Shown: in pieces, positions 1 through 9,843 of the stretch
Numbering within the stretch: the stretch's first letter is position 1
Layout of the letters: each line of letters opens with the position of its first letter
From: Rahnella laticis
Lineage (GTDB): Bacteria > Pseudomonadota > Gammaproteobacteria > Enterobacterales > Enterobacteriaceae
Assembly: GCF_015644585.1 (NCBI RefSeq)
Contig: NZ_JADOBI010000002.1
Span: 310,001 to 374,000, forward strand
DNA: 64,000 nt
Direction: 5' to 3'
Notes under the pieces: generated by a model
What the model was told of the DNA's origin: nothing
Database searches by the model: none
Seen by the model: the letters and a program-made list of their open reading frames with translations, nothing else
Translations under genes and position numbers: made by a program

Positions 1-1
1 G

Positions 2-193
2 TCCCTGCATCTGACGCACTCCGTGCAATGGACCGCGTCAATGGATCACTTTCTGGATAAGCCTGCGCCGGTGCAATTTGCCGAGATCAGCAACAAAGCC
101 TATCTGATTCATTTACTCCATGATTTCGCAAAATTCACCTCTGAAATGGCGGTACATTGCAAAACTGATGGCACAGTGAGTGGCGTGAAATGA
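2..193 (+). CDS. C-terminal fragment of an unknown protein
   Basis: This reading frame is open from the window edge to a TGA at 191-193 and gives about 63 residues of a C-terminus. Its stop overlaps the ATG of the next gene (ATGA at 190-193), the usual sign of translational coupling, so it is very likely the end of a real gene in the same operon. The tail has no membrane segment and no motif I recognise. The 5' part lies outside the window. Confidence 0.55.
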   Translation, partial: SLHLTHSVQWTASMDHFLDKPAPVQFAEISNKAYLIHLLHDFAKFTSEMAVHCKTDGTVSGVK

Positions 194-1194
194 CCCCCGA
201 TTATGCAAAATTTGTCCGCTTTCAGGATAAAAGGTTCATCCCGTTTATCTACGTTATCCTGTTCGTTGTGCTGGGGTTTTACTGGAAAAATAACGCCTTT
301 TCCTTTACTTCCCGTGATGCGGGGGTGATCAGCGTGATTCTGGCGATCACGCTCTTTACGCTGCTGCACGAACTGAAAGCGTACTGGGCCTACAGCTATG
401 TGATTAACCGCATTAATCTGGATGCCCTGAAAGGCAGAAGCTGCTCAACAATCACGGCGTTTTTCGCCAGACCTGCGGTCGTCAGCGTTTGTTCTGTTCT
501 CTTTTTCTGGCTGATGGCGCAGGCGTGTTTACGGTTGCCCGCGAGCCGGTTCAGCATGGTTTATCTGTACCTGATATCACCGGTTTTCATGTACCTGGTT
601 TTCAGAACGGTGCGGCGGGTTTATATCCGCCAGGTGCTGACCGGCATGAGCAGCACGGTGAGTTTCAGGAATATCTATCAGTACACCGGTTATTACGTTG
701 CAGTGAATACCGCGCTCAATCTGCTTTCGGTCAGCCCGTTGCAGGCGAACCCGGCGTTTTCCTTCAGCGAGGGGTATTTTTCCGCCAGACTGATGATTGC
801 TATGCTGATCCTCTGCGGCGTCGTGCTGGCGATAAACCTGGCGTTTTCGCGTCTTTCTAAACGCTACCTGTTTCTGGGACGTATCTTTCTGAAAGAGATC
901 ACCATCTATTCTGCTCCGCCGGTGCCCTTCGGTCGGTTTATCAGCAAGCCCTTTTTCGTCCGGATAATACTGTTAGCGACGGTACAGGCGGGGTGGATAT
1001 TCATTCTGAGTTTCATTGCAGGTGGCCTTACTGTCAGCATGCCGTTCGTGGTGTATTTCCTGCTGTGCTATCTGCCTTGTCTGATGTATCACTTCCTGCA
1101 TGTTTACGCGTACTGGCTTAAAGAGTTTCACTTGTCCTGCGATATGTATTTTCGCTACGAGAGTTTTATGCAGCGTAAAAGCCTGAATATGTAG
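190..1194 (+). CDS. Multi-pass inner-membrane protein, unknown function
   Basis: The 334-residue product has several strongly hydrophobic stretches, roughly residues 16-32, 45-62, 95-112, 122-138, 200-218, 255-278 and 284-305, so it is probably an integral inner-membrane protein with about seven spans. It has no signal peptide and no catalytic motif I recognise, and I cannot assign a family. The ATG overlaps the stop of the upstream gene by 4 nt, which suggests coupled translation and a shared job. A strong hairpin with a T-run follows directly, so this gene ends its operon. Confidence 0.6.
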   Translation: MTPDYAKFVRFQDKRFIPFIYVILFVVLGFYWKNNAFSFTSRDAGVISVILAITLFTLLHELKAYWAYSYVINRINLDALKGRSCSTITAFFARPAVVSVCSVLFFWLMAQACLRLPASRFSMVYLYLISPVFMYLVFRTVRRVYIRQVLTGMSSTVSFRNIYQYTGYYVAVNTALNLLSVSPLQANPAFSFSEGYFSARLMIAMLILCGVVLAINLAFSRLSKRYLFLGRIFLKEITIYSAPPVPFGRFISKPFFVRIILLATVQAGWIFILSFIAGGLTVSMPFVVYFLLCYLPCLMYHFLHVYAYWLKEFHLSCDMYFRYESFMQRKSLNM

Positions 1195-1200
1195 AAATAA

Positions 1201-1232
1201 AAAACCTCCGTTGAGCGCCGGAGGTTTTTTTT
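1201..1232. terminator. Bidirectional intrinsic terminator
   Basis: A CCTCCG/CGGAGG stem (1205-1210 with 1219-1224, extended by A-T pairs) is followed by eight T on the plus strand and preceded by an A-run. It can serve both the membrane-protein gene on the left and the convergent ampC on the right. Confidence 0.85.
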
Positions 1233-1297
1233 ATATCAGACGGATGCCCGTTTGTTACGGGGTTTCATACGGGAGTGCCGCATCGTCTTATTACTGA

Positions 1298-2533
<1,236 letters not shown>

Positions 2534-2547
2534 TTACAGGTGAAATC

Positions 2548-3441
2548 GTGGTTCGCCCTTACATCCCCTTAAATGCCCTGAGATCATTCGAAGCCGCCGC
2601 CCGCCATCTAAGCTTTACTAATGCGGCCTCAGAGCTGCATGTCACGCATGCGGCGGTCAGCCAGCAGGTGAAATCACTGGAACAGCAGCTGGGCTGCCAG
2701 TTGTTTGTGCGTGTTTCGCGCGGACTGATGCTGACCCCGGAAGGCGAAAGTCTGTTGCCGGTATTAAATGATTCTTTCGATCGTATTGCTGATACGTTGG
2801 ATCGTTTCTGGGCAGGGCAGGTACGGGAAAAACTTAAAGTGGGTGTGGTAGGAAGCTTTGCCATCGGCTTGTTGTTACCGCGTATCGACGATTTCAACCA
2901 CCATCACCCGCACATTGAACTGCAACTTTCCACCCACAATAATCGCGTAGATCCTGCTGCGGAAGGGCACGATTACACCATCCGCTTTGGTAACGGTGCC
3001 TGGCACGGCACAGAGGCACAGTTTATTTGCGATGCACCCCTGTCGCCGCTGTGTATTCCCGCGATTGCCCGTCAGTTGCAGCATCCTGCCGACGTGCATA
3101 AATTTACTTTGCTGCGCTCTTTTCGCCGTGATGAATGGAGCCACTGGTTGCAAAGCATTAATGAACATCCACCTTCTCCCGCCCAACCGGTGATGATATT
3201 TGACTCATCACTGACCATGATCGAAGCCGCGCTGATGGGGACAGGCATTGCGCTCGCTCCCTGTAAGATTTTCAATCACCTGCTGCAAACGGAGAAACTC
3301 ATTCGCCCCTTTGCCGCTGAAATCAACCTCGGGGGTTACTGGCTGACACGGCTACAAACGCGCGCCGAAAGTCCCGCGATGAAGGCGTTCTCCAGCTGGT
3401 TATTGAGTTTTACTCCTCAGTCTGTTGATTGCAATATCTGA
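2548..3441 (+). CDS. ampR: AmpR, LysR-type regulator of ampC
   Basis: LysR-family transcriptional regulator of 297 residues. The N-terminal helix-turn-helix (about residues 8-65, with FEAAARHLSFTNAASELHVT and FVRVSRGLMLTPEGESLLP) matches AmpR proteins closely, and a periplasmic-binding-like effector domain follows. AmpR senses muropeptides released during beta-lactam action and switches ampC between repression and activation. It starts at a GTG. The product PYIPLNALRSFEAAARH lines up with known AmpR N-termini, which supports this start. The divergent arrangement with ampC is the standard one. Confidence 0.93.
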   Translation: MVRPYIPLNALRSFEAAARHLSFTNAASELHVTHAAVSQQVKSLEQQLGCQLFVRVSRGLMLTPEGESLLPVLNDSFDRIADTLDRFWAGQVREKLKVGVVGSFAIGLLLPRIDDFNHHHPHIELQLSTHNNRVDPAAEGHDYTIRFGNGAWHGTEAQFICDAPLSPLCIPAIARQLQHPADVHKFTLLRSFRRDEWSHWLQSINEHPPSPAQPVMIFDSSLTMIEAALMGTGIALAPCKIFNHLLQTEKLIRPFAAEINLGGYWLTRLQTRAESPAMKAFSSWLLSFTPQSVDCNI

Positions 3442-3479
3442 CAATATCGCTCAAACGTATAAACCTAAAGGGTCGCCTG

Positions 3480-3857
3480 ATGCACAGAACAAACCATAAA
3501 AAGATTTTTATCCTTATATTCTTCTTACTCTCCACTCAATTACTGAGCGGGTGCGTACTGACCCGGGTTTCTGAAAAATCGCATGCCAGAGAAGTCGATA
3601 GCCTGAATGTTATCGGAATGAGCCTGGATGCGGCGAAAGGAAAGTTAAGTAAAGAAGGATTTGATTGCAGCGACTATCCTGAGACCAACAGGGTGCAAAC
3701 CAAATCCGGCCCACGCACTTTAATACAACTTGATTGTAGCAAACGAAGCTTGGAACTGATTTGTCCGCAAATACGCTATGCAGTACTCAATGTCGATCCC
3801 CAAAGCTTCAAAGTAGTATTGGTGGGAAAACGCATAACTGACCAGGCCTGTTTTTGA
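3480..3857 (+). CDS. Small lipoprotein, unknown function
   Basis: A 125-residue predicted lipoprotein. The N-terminus has a charged start, a hydrophobic stretch (IFILIFFLLSTQLL) and the lipobox LSGC, so the mature protein would begin at Cys near residue 25 and be lipidated. Four further Cys residues in the mature part may form disulphides. I chose the ATG at 3480 because AAGGG lies about 8 nt upstream and the signal peptide begins there; an earlier in-frame ATG at 3429 overlaps the end of ampR. I do not recognise a family. Confidence 0.65.
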   Translation: MHRTNHKKIFILIFFLLSTQLLSGCVLTRVSEKSHAREVDSLNVIGMSLDAAKGKLSKEGFDCSDYPETNRVQTKSGPRTLIQLDCSKRSLELICPQIRYAVLNVDPQSFKVVLVGKRITDQACF

Positions 3858-3997
3858 TGATTAAATCCGTGTGTATTTAGCGGGAAAAAGACGGGGCTGC
3901 TTGCAAAAGGGAAAATATCTCACGTTAAACCTTTTTTAAGCAGACATCAGTTTGCCGGAATATCTCTAATTATGGACGGTTTGAATGACGGGAACAC

Positions 3998-4480
3998 TTA
4001 GATTTCAAGTGCAGCATGAATGAAGGGTTCCATTTTCTCCGGGGAGGTGAACGGTGCAAAACGTTTGAGCGGTTTGCCGTCGCGACCGATCAGGAACTTA
4101 GTAAAGTTCCACTTGATCCGTCCACCCAGCACGCCGGGTAATTGGTCTTTCAGGTAACGAAATACCGGGTGTGCAGCAGCACCGTTGACCTCCACTTTCT
4201 CAAATATCGGGAAGCTCACACCATAGTTGATGTGGCAGGTCTGCGCGATTTCGTCGACGCCACCGGGTTCCTGATTACCGAACTGGTTGCAGGGGAAGCC
4301 AAGCACCACCAGACCTGAGGCGGCGAACTTCTTGTAAAGCTTTTCAAGCCCTGCGTATTGTGGCGTGAAGCCGCAATGGCTGGCGGTATTCACCACCAGA
4401 ACCAGTTTACCAGCATAGTCGGCCATAGAAATGAGCTGGCCATCCAGGCGGGTGGCGGTAAGTTGATGAAAGGGGGTCAT
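3998..4480 (-). CDS. Glutathione peroxidase family protein (BtuE/Gpx-like)
   Basis: A thioredoxin-fold peroxidase of 160 residues that reduces hydrogen peroxide or lipid hydroperoxides with thiols. The family signature is clear: VNTASHCGFTPQY with the peroxidatic Cys (Cys where animal enzymes have selenocysteine), FPCNQFGNQEPG with the conserved Gln and a second Cys, and WNFTKFL with the conserved Trp. It has no signal peptide and is probably cytoplasmic. The ATG at 4480 is preceded by GAGGA at good spacing; the longer frame is unlikely. It resembles E. coli BtuE but lies in no btu operon here, so I give no symbol. Confidence 0.9.
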   Translation of the reverse strand: MTPFHQLTATRLDGQLISMADYAGKLVLVVNTASHCGFTPQYAGLEKLYKKFAASGLVVLGFPCNQFGNQEPGGVDEIAQTCHINYGVSFPIFEKVEVNGAAAHPVFRYLKDQLPGVLGGRIKWNFTKFLIGRDGKPLKRFAPFTSPEKMEPFIHAALEI

Positions 4481-4683
4481 ATCAGTATCCTCAGGGCAGA
4501 TTTGCAAAAACGAACGAAAACAAACAACCAACAGGCGACCTTTGACCTGCTCAGGGGCCGTTCATTTGCCGGAAACACCTTACGATCCTTTATTGTGTTG
4601 TGGCACAAATTGGCGTGAGAAGGTGTGACGCCATTAATAAACAAAAAAACTGATTTCTTTTCATACCTCAATGAAAAATAGGT

Positions 4684-5178
4684 TTAGCGTTCTTTCTCAT
4701 CAATCCAGGCAATGAGATCGGCGAGCCTCTTCTCAGAAAACACGGCTATCCCGTGTTCCGTGAGCAGTGAAGCTGCGACACCCATACCTGACTTACGCTG
4801 GCCGCTAAATGAACCGTCATAGGTGAACTGGCTGCCGCATGTCGGACTGCCGTCGGTTAACAGCGCAGCGGTACAACCTGACTCCTGAGCTGTACGCAAT
4901 GCCAGCCAGGCGGCAAGCTGATAATGCTCAGTGACATCCTGCCCCGTAATTTCATGTATTCTGATCTGCGTCTGCATGACGTCCTGAACATCAGCAGAAA
5001 CAATCTCCGCAGGAGGACGTGGTGTTGGCAATCCGGCGGCCAGCTCAGGACAATGGATCACAAGACGCTGCTCTTCATGCCAGCGCTGCAACTGTTCGGT
5101 CATTTGTGCTTTCTCGCTTCCGTCATAGCGCACTTTGAACCCCATCAGGCAAGCACTTACCAGTATTTTATTCATCAT
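4684..5178 (-). CDS. DUF523 family protein
   Basis: A 164-residue cytoplasmic protein of the DUF523 family. The family marks are ILVSACLMGFKVRYDG at the N-terminus, CPELAAGLPTPRPPAEI and LTDGSPTCGS with conserved cysteines, which suggest a metal or redox site. No function has been established that I can name. Two adjacent ATG codons (5178 and 5175) fit the family start; a further-out TTG is less likely. No clear ribosome-binding site decides between them. It stands alone and is not part of an obvious operon. Confidence 0.8.
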   Translation of the reverse strand: MMNKILVSACLMGFKVRYDGSEKAQMTEQLQRWHEEQRLVIHCPELAAGLPTPRPPAEIVSADVQDVMQTQIRIHEITGQDVTEHYQLAAWLALRTAQESGCTAALLTDGSPTCGSQFTYDGSFSGQRKSGMGVAASLLTEHGIAVFSEKRLADLIAWIDEKER

Positions 5179-5408
5179 CGTTATCGTCTGTGAGGGCAAA
5201 TGAATGCCTGGATTATAACACCTTCTCTTTTTACGCTTTTCAATTTATTGAATTTCAGGAAATATTATGGGAATAATACCGAGATAGTAACAGAGCGGGA
5301 TTTTCTATCTTTTGCGGCAACTTAAGTTAAATTAAAGTGTAGTAAATCTGTTTTATAAAAATAAATTTTGGCCTCAGATAATAATCACACAATACCTAAG
5401 GGAATTAA

Positions 5409-6515
5409 ATGAAGTTACTTCAAGGCTTGCTTTTTATACTGTCCGTTGCAATAACCGGTCAGGCCAGTGCCGCCACCACCACGCTGACTGATGTGCTGGG
5501 AAATAAAATAACCTTAGATACGCCGGTGAAAAGGGCGGTATTGGGTTTCTATTTCGAAGATTATATGGCGGTGGGGGGAGAACAGGCGTTTGATCATATT
5601 GTCGGCATTTCGCGTGAAGCCTGGCATGGCAAGGTACCGGCGAACTGGGATATGTATATTAAAAACCGTCCTTCCATTGCCGACATTCCGGATATTGGCG
5701 AAATCGACCTGCACAATGTGTCGCTGGAAAAGTTAATCAGCCTGAAGCCGGATGTGGTCATTTTAGCCAGCTGGCAGTACGCGGCGTTGAAGTATGAAGT
5801 CACGCAGCTTCAGAGCTTACATATTCCGGTTGTCGTGCTCGATTACAATGATCAGACGGTAGAAAACCATGTGAAATCCACGGAAATCATCGGGGTATTA
5901 ACCGGTCAGACTGACCGCGCCAATGAGCTGGCCCGGCTTTATAAAAATAACATCACACTGATTGAAGACAGGATAAAAGAGGCAAATCTGCCGAAGCCAA
6001 AAGTCTACATTGAGTTTGGTAATAAAGGTCCGGCGGAGTATTCCTTTACCTACGGCGAAAATATGTGGGGCGTCATGCTGCGTCTTGCAGGCGGCGAAAA
6101 TATAGCTGCACCTTTTGTTAAACAGTGGGGCGAAATTAATCCTGAGCAGTTACTGGTCGCCAGACCAGATGTCATTTTTATTTCCGGCAGGGAAAACAAT
6201 AAAGTCGATACAGCACTGGAAATGGGCATCGGCGTCAATGAAGCCACAGCAAGAGCTAAACTCAACGGGTTCGCCCACCGTGACGGCTGGGGTTCATTAC
6301 CGGCGATTCAGAATGGCAAACTCTACGGTGTTTATCAGGGCGCATCTCGTACGCTGGTCGATTTCACAATGGTACAGTTCATCGCTAAATCTCTTTATCC
6401 GGATTTATTCAAGGATATTGATCCGGTGAAAAACTATCACGATTATTACCAAAAATACCTGCCAGTTATGCCGGTGGGCACATTTGCGTTATCGGCCAGC
6501 GGCGATCAACATTGA
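5409..6515 (+). CDS. Periplasmic iron/siderophore-type ABC binding protein (orphan)
   Basis: A 368-residue secreted protein with a signal peptide (cut near GQASA/ATTT) and a TroA/BtuF-type periplasmic binding fold. Typical stretches are TLTDVLGNKITLDTPVKRAV at the mature N-terminus, SLEKLISLKPDVVILA and NPEQLLVARPDVIFISG. Such proteins deliver ferric chelates, haem or corrinoids to an inner-membrane ABC importer. No permease or ATPase gene lies next to it, so the substrate and partner are unknown. AGGGAA sits just before the ATG, and a strong terminator follows. No convincing Fur box was seen upstream. Confidence 0.8.
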   Translation: MKLLQGLLFILSVAITGQASAATTTLTDVLGNKITLDTPVKRAVLGFYFEDYMAVGGEQAFDHIVGISREAWHGKVPANWDMYIKNRPSIADIPDIGEIDLHNVSLEKLISLKPDVVILASWQYAALKYEVTQLQSLHIPVVVLDYNDQTVENHVKSTEIIGVLTGQTDRANELARLYKNNITLIEDRIKEANLPKPKVYIEFGNKGPAEYSFTYGENMWGVMLRLAGGENIAAPFVKQWGEINPEQLLVARPDVIFISGRENNKVDTALEMGIGVNEATARAKLNGFAHRDGWGSLPAIQNGKLYGVYQGASRTLVDFTMVQFIAKSLYPDLFKDIDPVKNYHDYYQKYLPVMPVGTFALSASGDQH

Positions 6516-6582
6516 TTGTTGATTTTTGTCGTTAAAATAAGCCCGGATTATGTTCTATCGCTTATCAGTTAAGCTTTTGACG

Positions 6583-6617
6583 GAAGCCGTAACGCCGGGC
6601 GTTGCGGCTTCTTTTTT
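6583..6617 (+). terminator. Intrinsic terminator
   Basis: A long stem, GAAGCC...GGCTTC with an inner AACGC/GCGTT arm (6583-6611), is followed by a run of T. It ends the binding-protein transcript. Confidence 0.85.
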
Positions 6618-6699
6618 ACAGTACTTGGGCAGTTTATCTCGATGTACCCTCTGCTATCTCTGATCTGCTCCCTGATAATTTACACGGAGCAATGTTAGC

Positions 6700-6717
6700 A
6701 ATGTCCGCTGAAGGCAC
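6700..6717 (+). repeat. Short motif, left copy flanking the DUF2971 gene
   Basis: AATGTCCGCTGAAGGCAC recurs as AATGTCCGCTTCTGGCAC at 7817-7834 (15 of 18 identical, same orientation), one copy on each side of the AT-rich DUF2971 gene. It may be the remains of a mobile or repeated intergenic element. Confidence 0.4.
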
Positions 6718-6814
6718 AGGGCGGATCGTCTGGATCGCTGCTTGATCTGCTATGAGCGAGAAGCGGGGGTTAGCGTAATTGAATTTTTGATGGAGGAATG
6801 AAGCCTTACAGAAT

Positions 6815-7672
6815 CTAAAAATCATATTTATCTAAAAGGGCTGATTTATAAACCTTACAATTATTTAATTCATACTTTGAGCATATGGCTTTCACACTAC
6901 TTTCATAAGGTTCAGATACAAAAGGAGATATAATCACATCATGAATCATTTCATTAATATTAACATTAACAAAATATGGCTTTATGGTGTATTTTTCCCA
7001 GTAATCAGTAAACATTGTATGCTGAGGGTTAAATAAATCATATTCGTCCGGTTTGTAATAAAGCCTGACTTCTTTTTCATGTTCATATTCTTTTCTTTTA
7101 AAAAGAATGCTAGCAATGGCTCTGTTATTCTCCAAAAGCACCTCCTCTTTTAAAAAGACATCGTCAAAATTTAAATATTTGATTCTGTTTAAGTAGACCA
7201 GATTATCATTATTTTCTGATTCTATTGATTTTTTTAGTGCGCCAACAGTAGTTTTAATTGCTATGGACTTCCCGTTATCACCATATAATTTCCACATTGC
7301 TTCTGATTCAAATTGACTTTCATACCAACAGCAGATACTTTGACGACCACGAGTCTTTTCTTTCATTAGCTCCATCCTTAAATCAGAAGTGGCATTCCAT
7401 TCTTTTAACCAATCTTTCATTTCACCAGGCATATCTTTATAATCTGGTTCTAAACTCTCACGCATGGATCGCAAGGTATTTTCCATGTCCATATGGAATT
7501 TTTTTGGGAGGTAACCTTCTAGAGGGTCGCTATTTTTGAAGTATGATATAGGAGATAGAAATATTGTCTTGGAATCAATCAAGTGAATAAACTTATCAAG
7601 ACTCATGTAACGCCATAAAATAACTTCATCTAAAAGTTTAGGGTCAATTAATATCTTATTTTTTGGTTTCAT
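6815..7672 (-). CDS. DUF2971 family protein
   Basis: A 285-residue soluble protein of the DUF2971 family. Family marks are LWRYMSLDKFIHLIDSKTIF and FLSPISYFKNSDPLEG near the N-terminus, and CCWYESQFESEAMWKLYG in the middle, where the conserved W.S.AMW.LYG-type block sits. The function is not established; members are scattered among bacteria and often lie in accessory regions, sometimes near defence genes. The gene is much more AT-rich than its neighbours and has different codon use, which suggests recent transfer. The ATG at 7672 is the natural family start. It stands alone. Confidence 0.8.
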   Translation of the reverse strand: MKPKNKILIDPKLLDEVILWRYMSLDKFIHLIDSKTIFLSPISYFKNSDPLEGYLPKKFHMDMENTLRSMRESLEPDYKDMPGEMKDWLKEWNATSDLRMELMKEKTRGRQSICCWYESQFESEAMWKLYGDNGKSIAIKTTVGALKKSIESENNDNLVYLNRIKYLNFDDVFLKEEVLLENNRAIASILFKRKEYEHEKEVRLYYKPDEYDLFNPQHTMFTDYWEKYTIKPYFVNVNINEMIHDVIISPFVSEPYESSVKAICSKYELNNCKVYKSALLDKYDF

Positions 7673-7816
7673 TTTTGGATGGGTAACTTTGTAATCTGAC
7701 TGTTTTAAGAAGCATCATTATATTCCCCCGAAGGGAAAGTACACAATACCTGGTCATTTTTTAAGTGATTTAAATTTTATCAACGACGGAAAAAATCATT
7801 TTTTAAATACAGTAAT

Positions 7817-7834
7817 AATGTCCGCTTCTGGCAC
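7817..7834 (+). repeat. Short motif, right copy flanking the DUF2971 gene
   Basis: Second copy of the motif at 6700-6717. Here it leads into an imperfect inverted repeat (GTCCG ... CGGAC, 7820-7843). The rest of 7673-7954 holds no gene that I can support. Confidence 0.4.
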
Positions 7835-7954
7835 TTAACGGACCTGTACTTGAGGAGGAGGTCCACTCTGAGCTAAGAGCCGACATTAGCTCTATCTGCC
7901 AACGTAAAAAATGCCGCCCTAAGCAGCATCCCTTAAAATTATCCTGATCAGCCA

Positions 7955-8608
7955 CTACCGGCACACTTTTCCGTCGGACATCACCAGCGTCATTTCTCCC
8001 TGCCAGAACTCGGCGAGGAAGATTTCGCTGATCTGAGTCACGCCCAGTGAAGTGATTTTTTCATGCAGCCATTCTTCATCTTTCTGAATAGCATCCAGCT
8101 CAGAGTAACGGATCCTGCCATCTTTAATCAGTATCACCGACGGCATGTCTGCACCTTCGCAGACCGCAGTGATCTGGCCGCCCGGTTCGATTTGGGCATA
8201 TTTCAGGTTCTGAAAAGAGTGGATGCCCTGCGCATGCAACTGCGACGCGACGTTCAGGATATCAATCTTGTTTTTTCGTTTGAGAATGTTTTCCATAATA
8301 AACTTCCCATCCTTGATAATAGGGATGGGATTACCAATCGCAAATGAACGAAAGATAAAAAATCTCTTGCTGACGGCATTTAGCAAAGATATCAACATAA
8401 CGCCGATAATAAGCACGATAATATACTGGTACAGCGGGATAACATCGTTGTAAATGACGCCGCCGATAATTCCACCCAGAACAAAGTTGCCGATAAAATC
8501 GACGGGTGTCATCTGAGAGAGCTGTGTTTTCCCTGAGAAATTCAGGTGCGAAATGACGATCAAAAAACCAATGACGAATTTTGCCAGGACTAAAAGATAA
8601 TATTCCAT
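7955..8608 (-). CDS. DUF421 (YetF-type) membrane protein
   Basis: A 217-residue protein with three N-terminal membrane spans (about residues 5-22, 40-57, 65-85) and a C-terminal cytoplasmic DUF421 domain. Recognisable blocks are LSQMTPVDFIGNFVLGGIIG and GIHSFQNLKYAQIEPGGQI. The family includes Bacillus YetF, which is linked to spore or membrane traits; the enterobacterial role is unknown. I chose the ATG at 8608 because a strong GGAGGGG stands about 8 nt before it. The longer frame to 8647 would add 13 residues with no such site. It stands alone. Confidence 0.82.
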   Translation of the reverse strand: MEYYLLVLAKFVIGFLIVISHLNFSGKTQLSQMTPVDFIGNFVLGGIIGGVIYNDVIPLYQYIIVLIIGVMLISLLNAVSKRFFIFRSFAIGNPIPIIKDGKFIMENILKRKNKIDILNVASQLHAQGIHSFQNLKYAQIEPGGQITAVCEGADMPSVILIKDGRIRYSELDAIQKDEEWLHEKITSLGVTQISEIFLAEFWQGEMTLVMSDGKVCR

Positions 8609-8818
8609 TAGGTTAACCCCTCCACTTGTAATTCGGTAATATATCACAACCCATTCAGGTATTCAGTGGTTCAACTGTTCTGGCTGTTAGTCGAACAATA
8701 TCCGGACATGCTTTCAGTTAAATATGTTCTTACCTCTCAATAGACGGGTTTTTTAAGTGCGCAGCGGCCCTGTTTTTGTGTAGGATCAGCACATAGAAAT
8801 ATTATGAGCTGGAGAATT

Positions 8819-9814
8819 ATGGCTTCGCTGAAAGATGTGGCCCAACGGGCCTCAGTTTCGCTGATGACAGTGTCACGCGCCATTAACGAGCCGCAACGAC
8901 TCAAGCCGGAGACGCTGGCACGGGTGCGGGAAGCTATTGACGCACTTAATTACGTGCCCGATTTCTCAGCGCGAAAAATGCGCGGGAAAAGCAGCAAAGT
9001 GTCCACGCTTGGCGTGCTGGCCCTGGACACGGCAACCACGCCATTCTCCGTCGAACTGCTTCTGTCTGTTGAACTCACTGCGCGCGAATTCGGCTGGAGC
9101 AGTTTTCTTGTCAGCATTACCTCGCAGGCCGACAGCGAGCGGGCGGTGAGTCAGCTCCTTTCTCAACGCCCGGACGGCATCATTTACACCACCATGGGGC
9201 TGCGTGAAGTGAAAATTCCGCCGCGCCTTGTCGGTAAAAATCTTGTACTGGCCAACTGCATCAGCCCCGATCATGAACTTCCGGGTTACATTCCTGACGA
9301 TTTTGGCGGGCAGTATCAGGCCATGAAACTGCTTTTGCAGAAGGGATACCGGCATCCTTTGTGCTTTTATTTACCGGGATCCATTCCCGCCGGTATCCGC
9401 CGCCGCGCTGGCGCAGAGCAGGCCTGGCGCGAAGCCGGAATGCCGGCGGAACAACTTCGCCAGTTTCATATGGAATTCGGTGATGAGCATTACCGTGACA
9501 TTGTGCAGATTCTGGAAAGATTTACGCCCGACGGCAAACCTGATTTTGACGTGCTGATTTGCGGCAATGATCGCATTGCGTTTCTGGCTTATCAGGTCTT
9601 GCTGGCGAAAGGGATTCAGATCCCGCAGCAGGTTGCGGTGCTGGGGTACGACAACATGGTCGGTATCGGCGATTTATTTATCCCGCCGCTGACTACCGTT
9701 CAGCTGCCTCACCGCGAAATTGGCCGCGAGGCGGTGTTGCATCTGATCGAACAGCGCCCCAATCAGGGATTGATAAAAATCGATTCCCCTGTACTGGAGC
9801 GCGAGTCTTTATAA
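8819..9814 (+). CDS. cscR: Sucrose operon repressor, LacI family
   Basis: LacI/GalR-family repressor of 331 residues. The DNA-binding helix-turn-helix is at the extreme N-terminus (SLKDVAQRASVSLMTVSRAI), followed by a hinge helix and a sugar-binding domain containing VLGYDNMVGIGDLFIPPLTT. It lies tail-to-tail with the sucrose hydrolase and permease genes, as CscR does in E. coli csc clusters, so it most likely represses them until sucrose or fructose is present. GGAG precedes the ATG at 8819; the frame runs 15 nt further but without a site. Two perfect palindromes upstream of cscB are its likely targets. Confidence 0.85.
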   Translation: MASLKDVAQRASVSLMTVSRAINEPQRLKPETLARVREAIDALNYVPDFSARKMRGKSSKVSTLGVLALDTATTPFSVELLLSVELTAREFGWSSFLVSITSQADSERAVSQLLSQRPDGIIYTTMGLREVKIPPRLVGKNLVLANCISPDHELPGYIPDDFGGQYQAMKLLLQKGYRHPLCFYLPGSIPAGIRRRAGAEQAWREAGMPAEQLRQFHMEFGDEHYRDIVQILERFTPDGKPDFDVLICGNDRIAFLAYQVLLAKGIQIPQQVAVLGYDNMVGIGDLFIPPLTTVQLPHREIGREAVLHLIEQRPNQGLIKIDSPVLERESL

Positions 9815-9843
9815 CGTCTTTTCTATATACACTTCCCGCACGA

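Noticed and set aside
6634-6825. A 63-codon minus-strand frame after the DUF2971 gene
   Set aside because: No start signal or protein-like pattern. The stretch looks like intergenic DNA with a repeat fragment.
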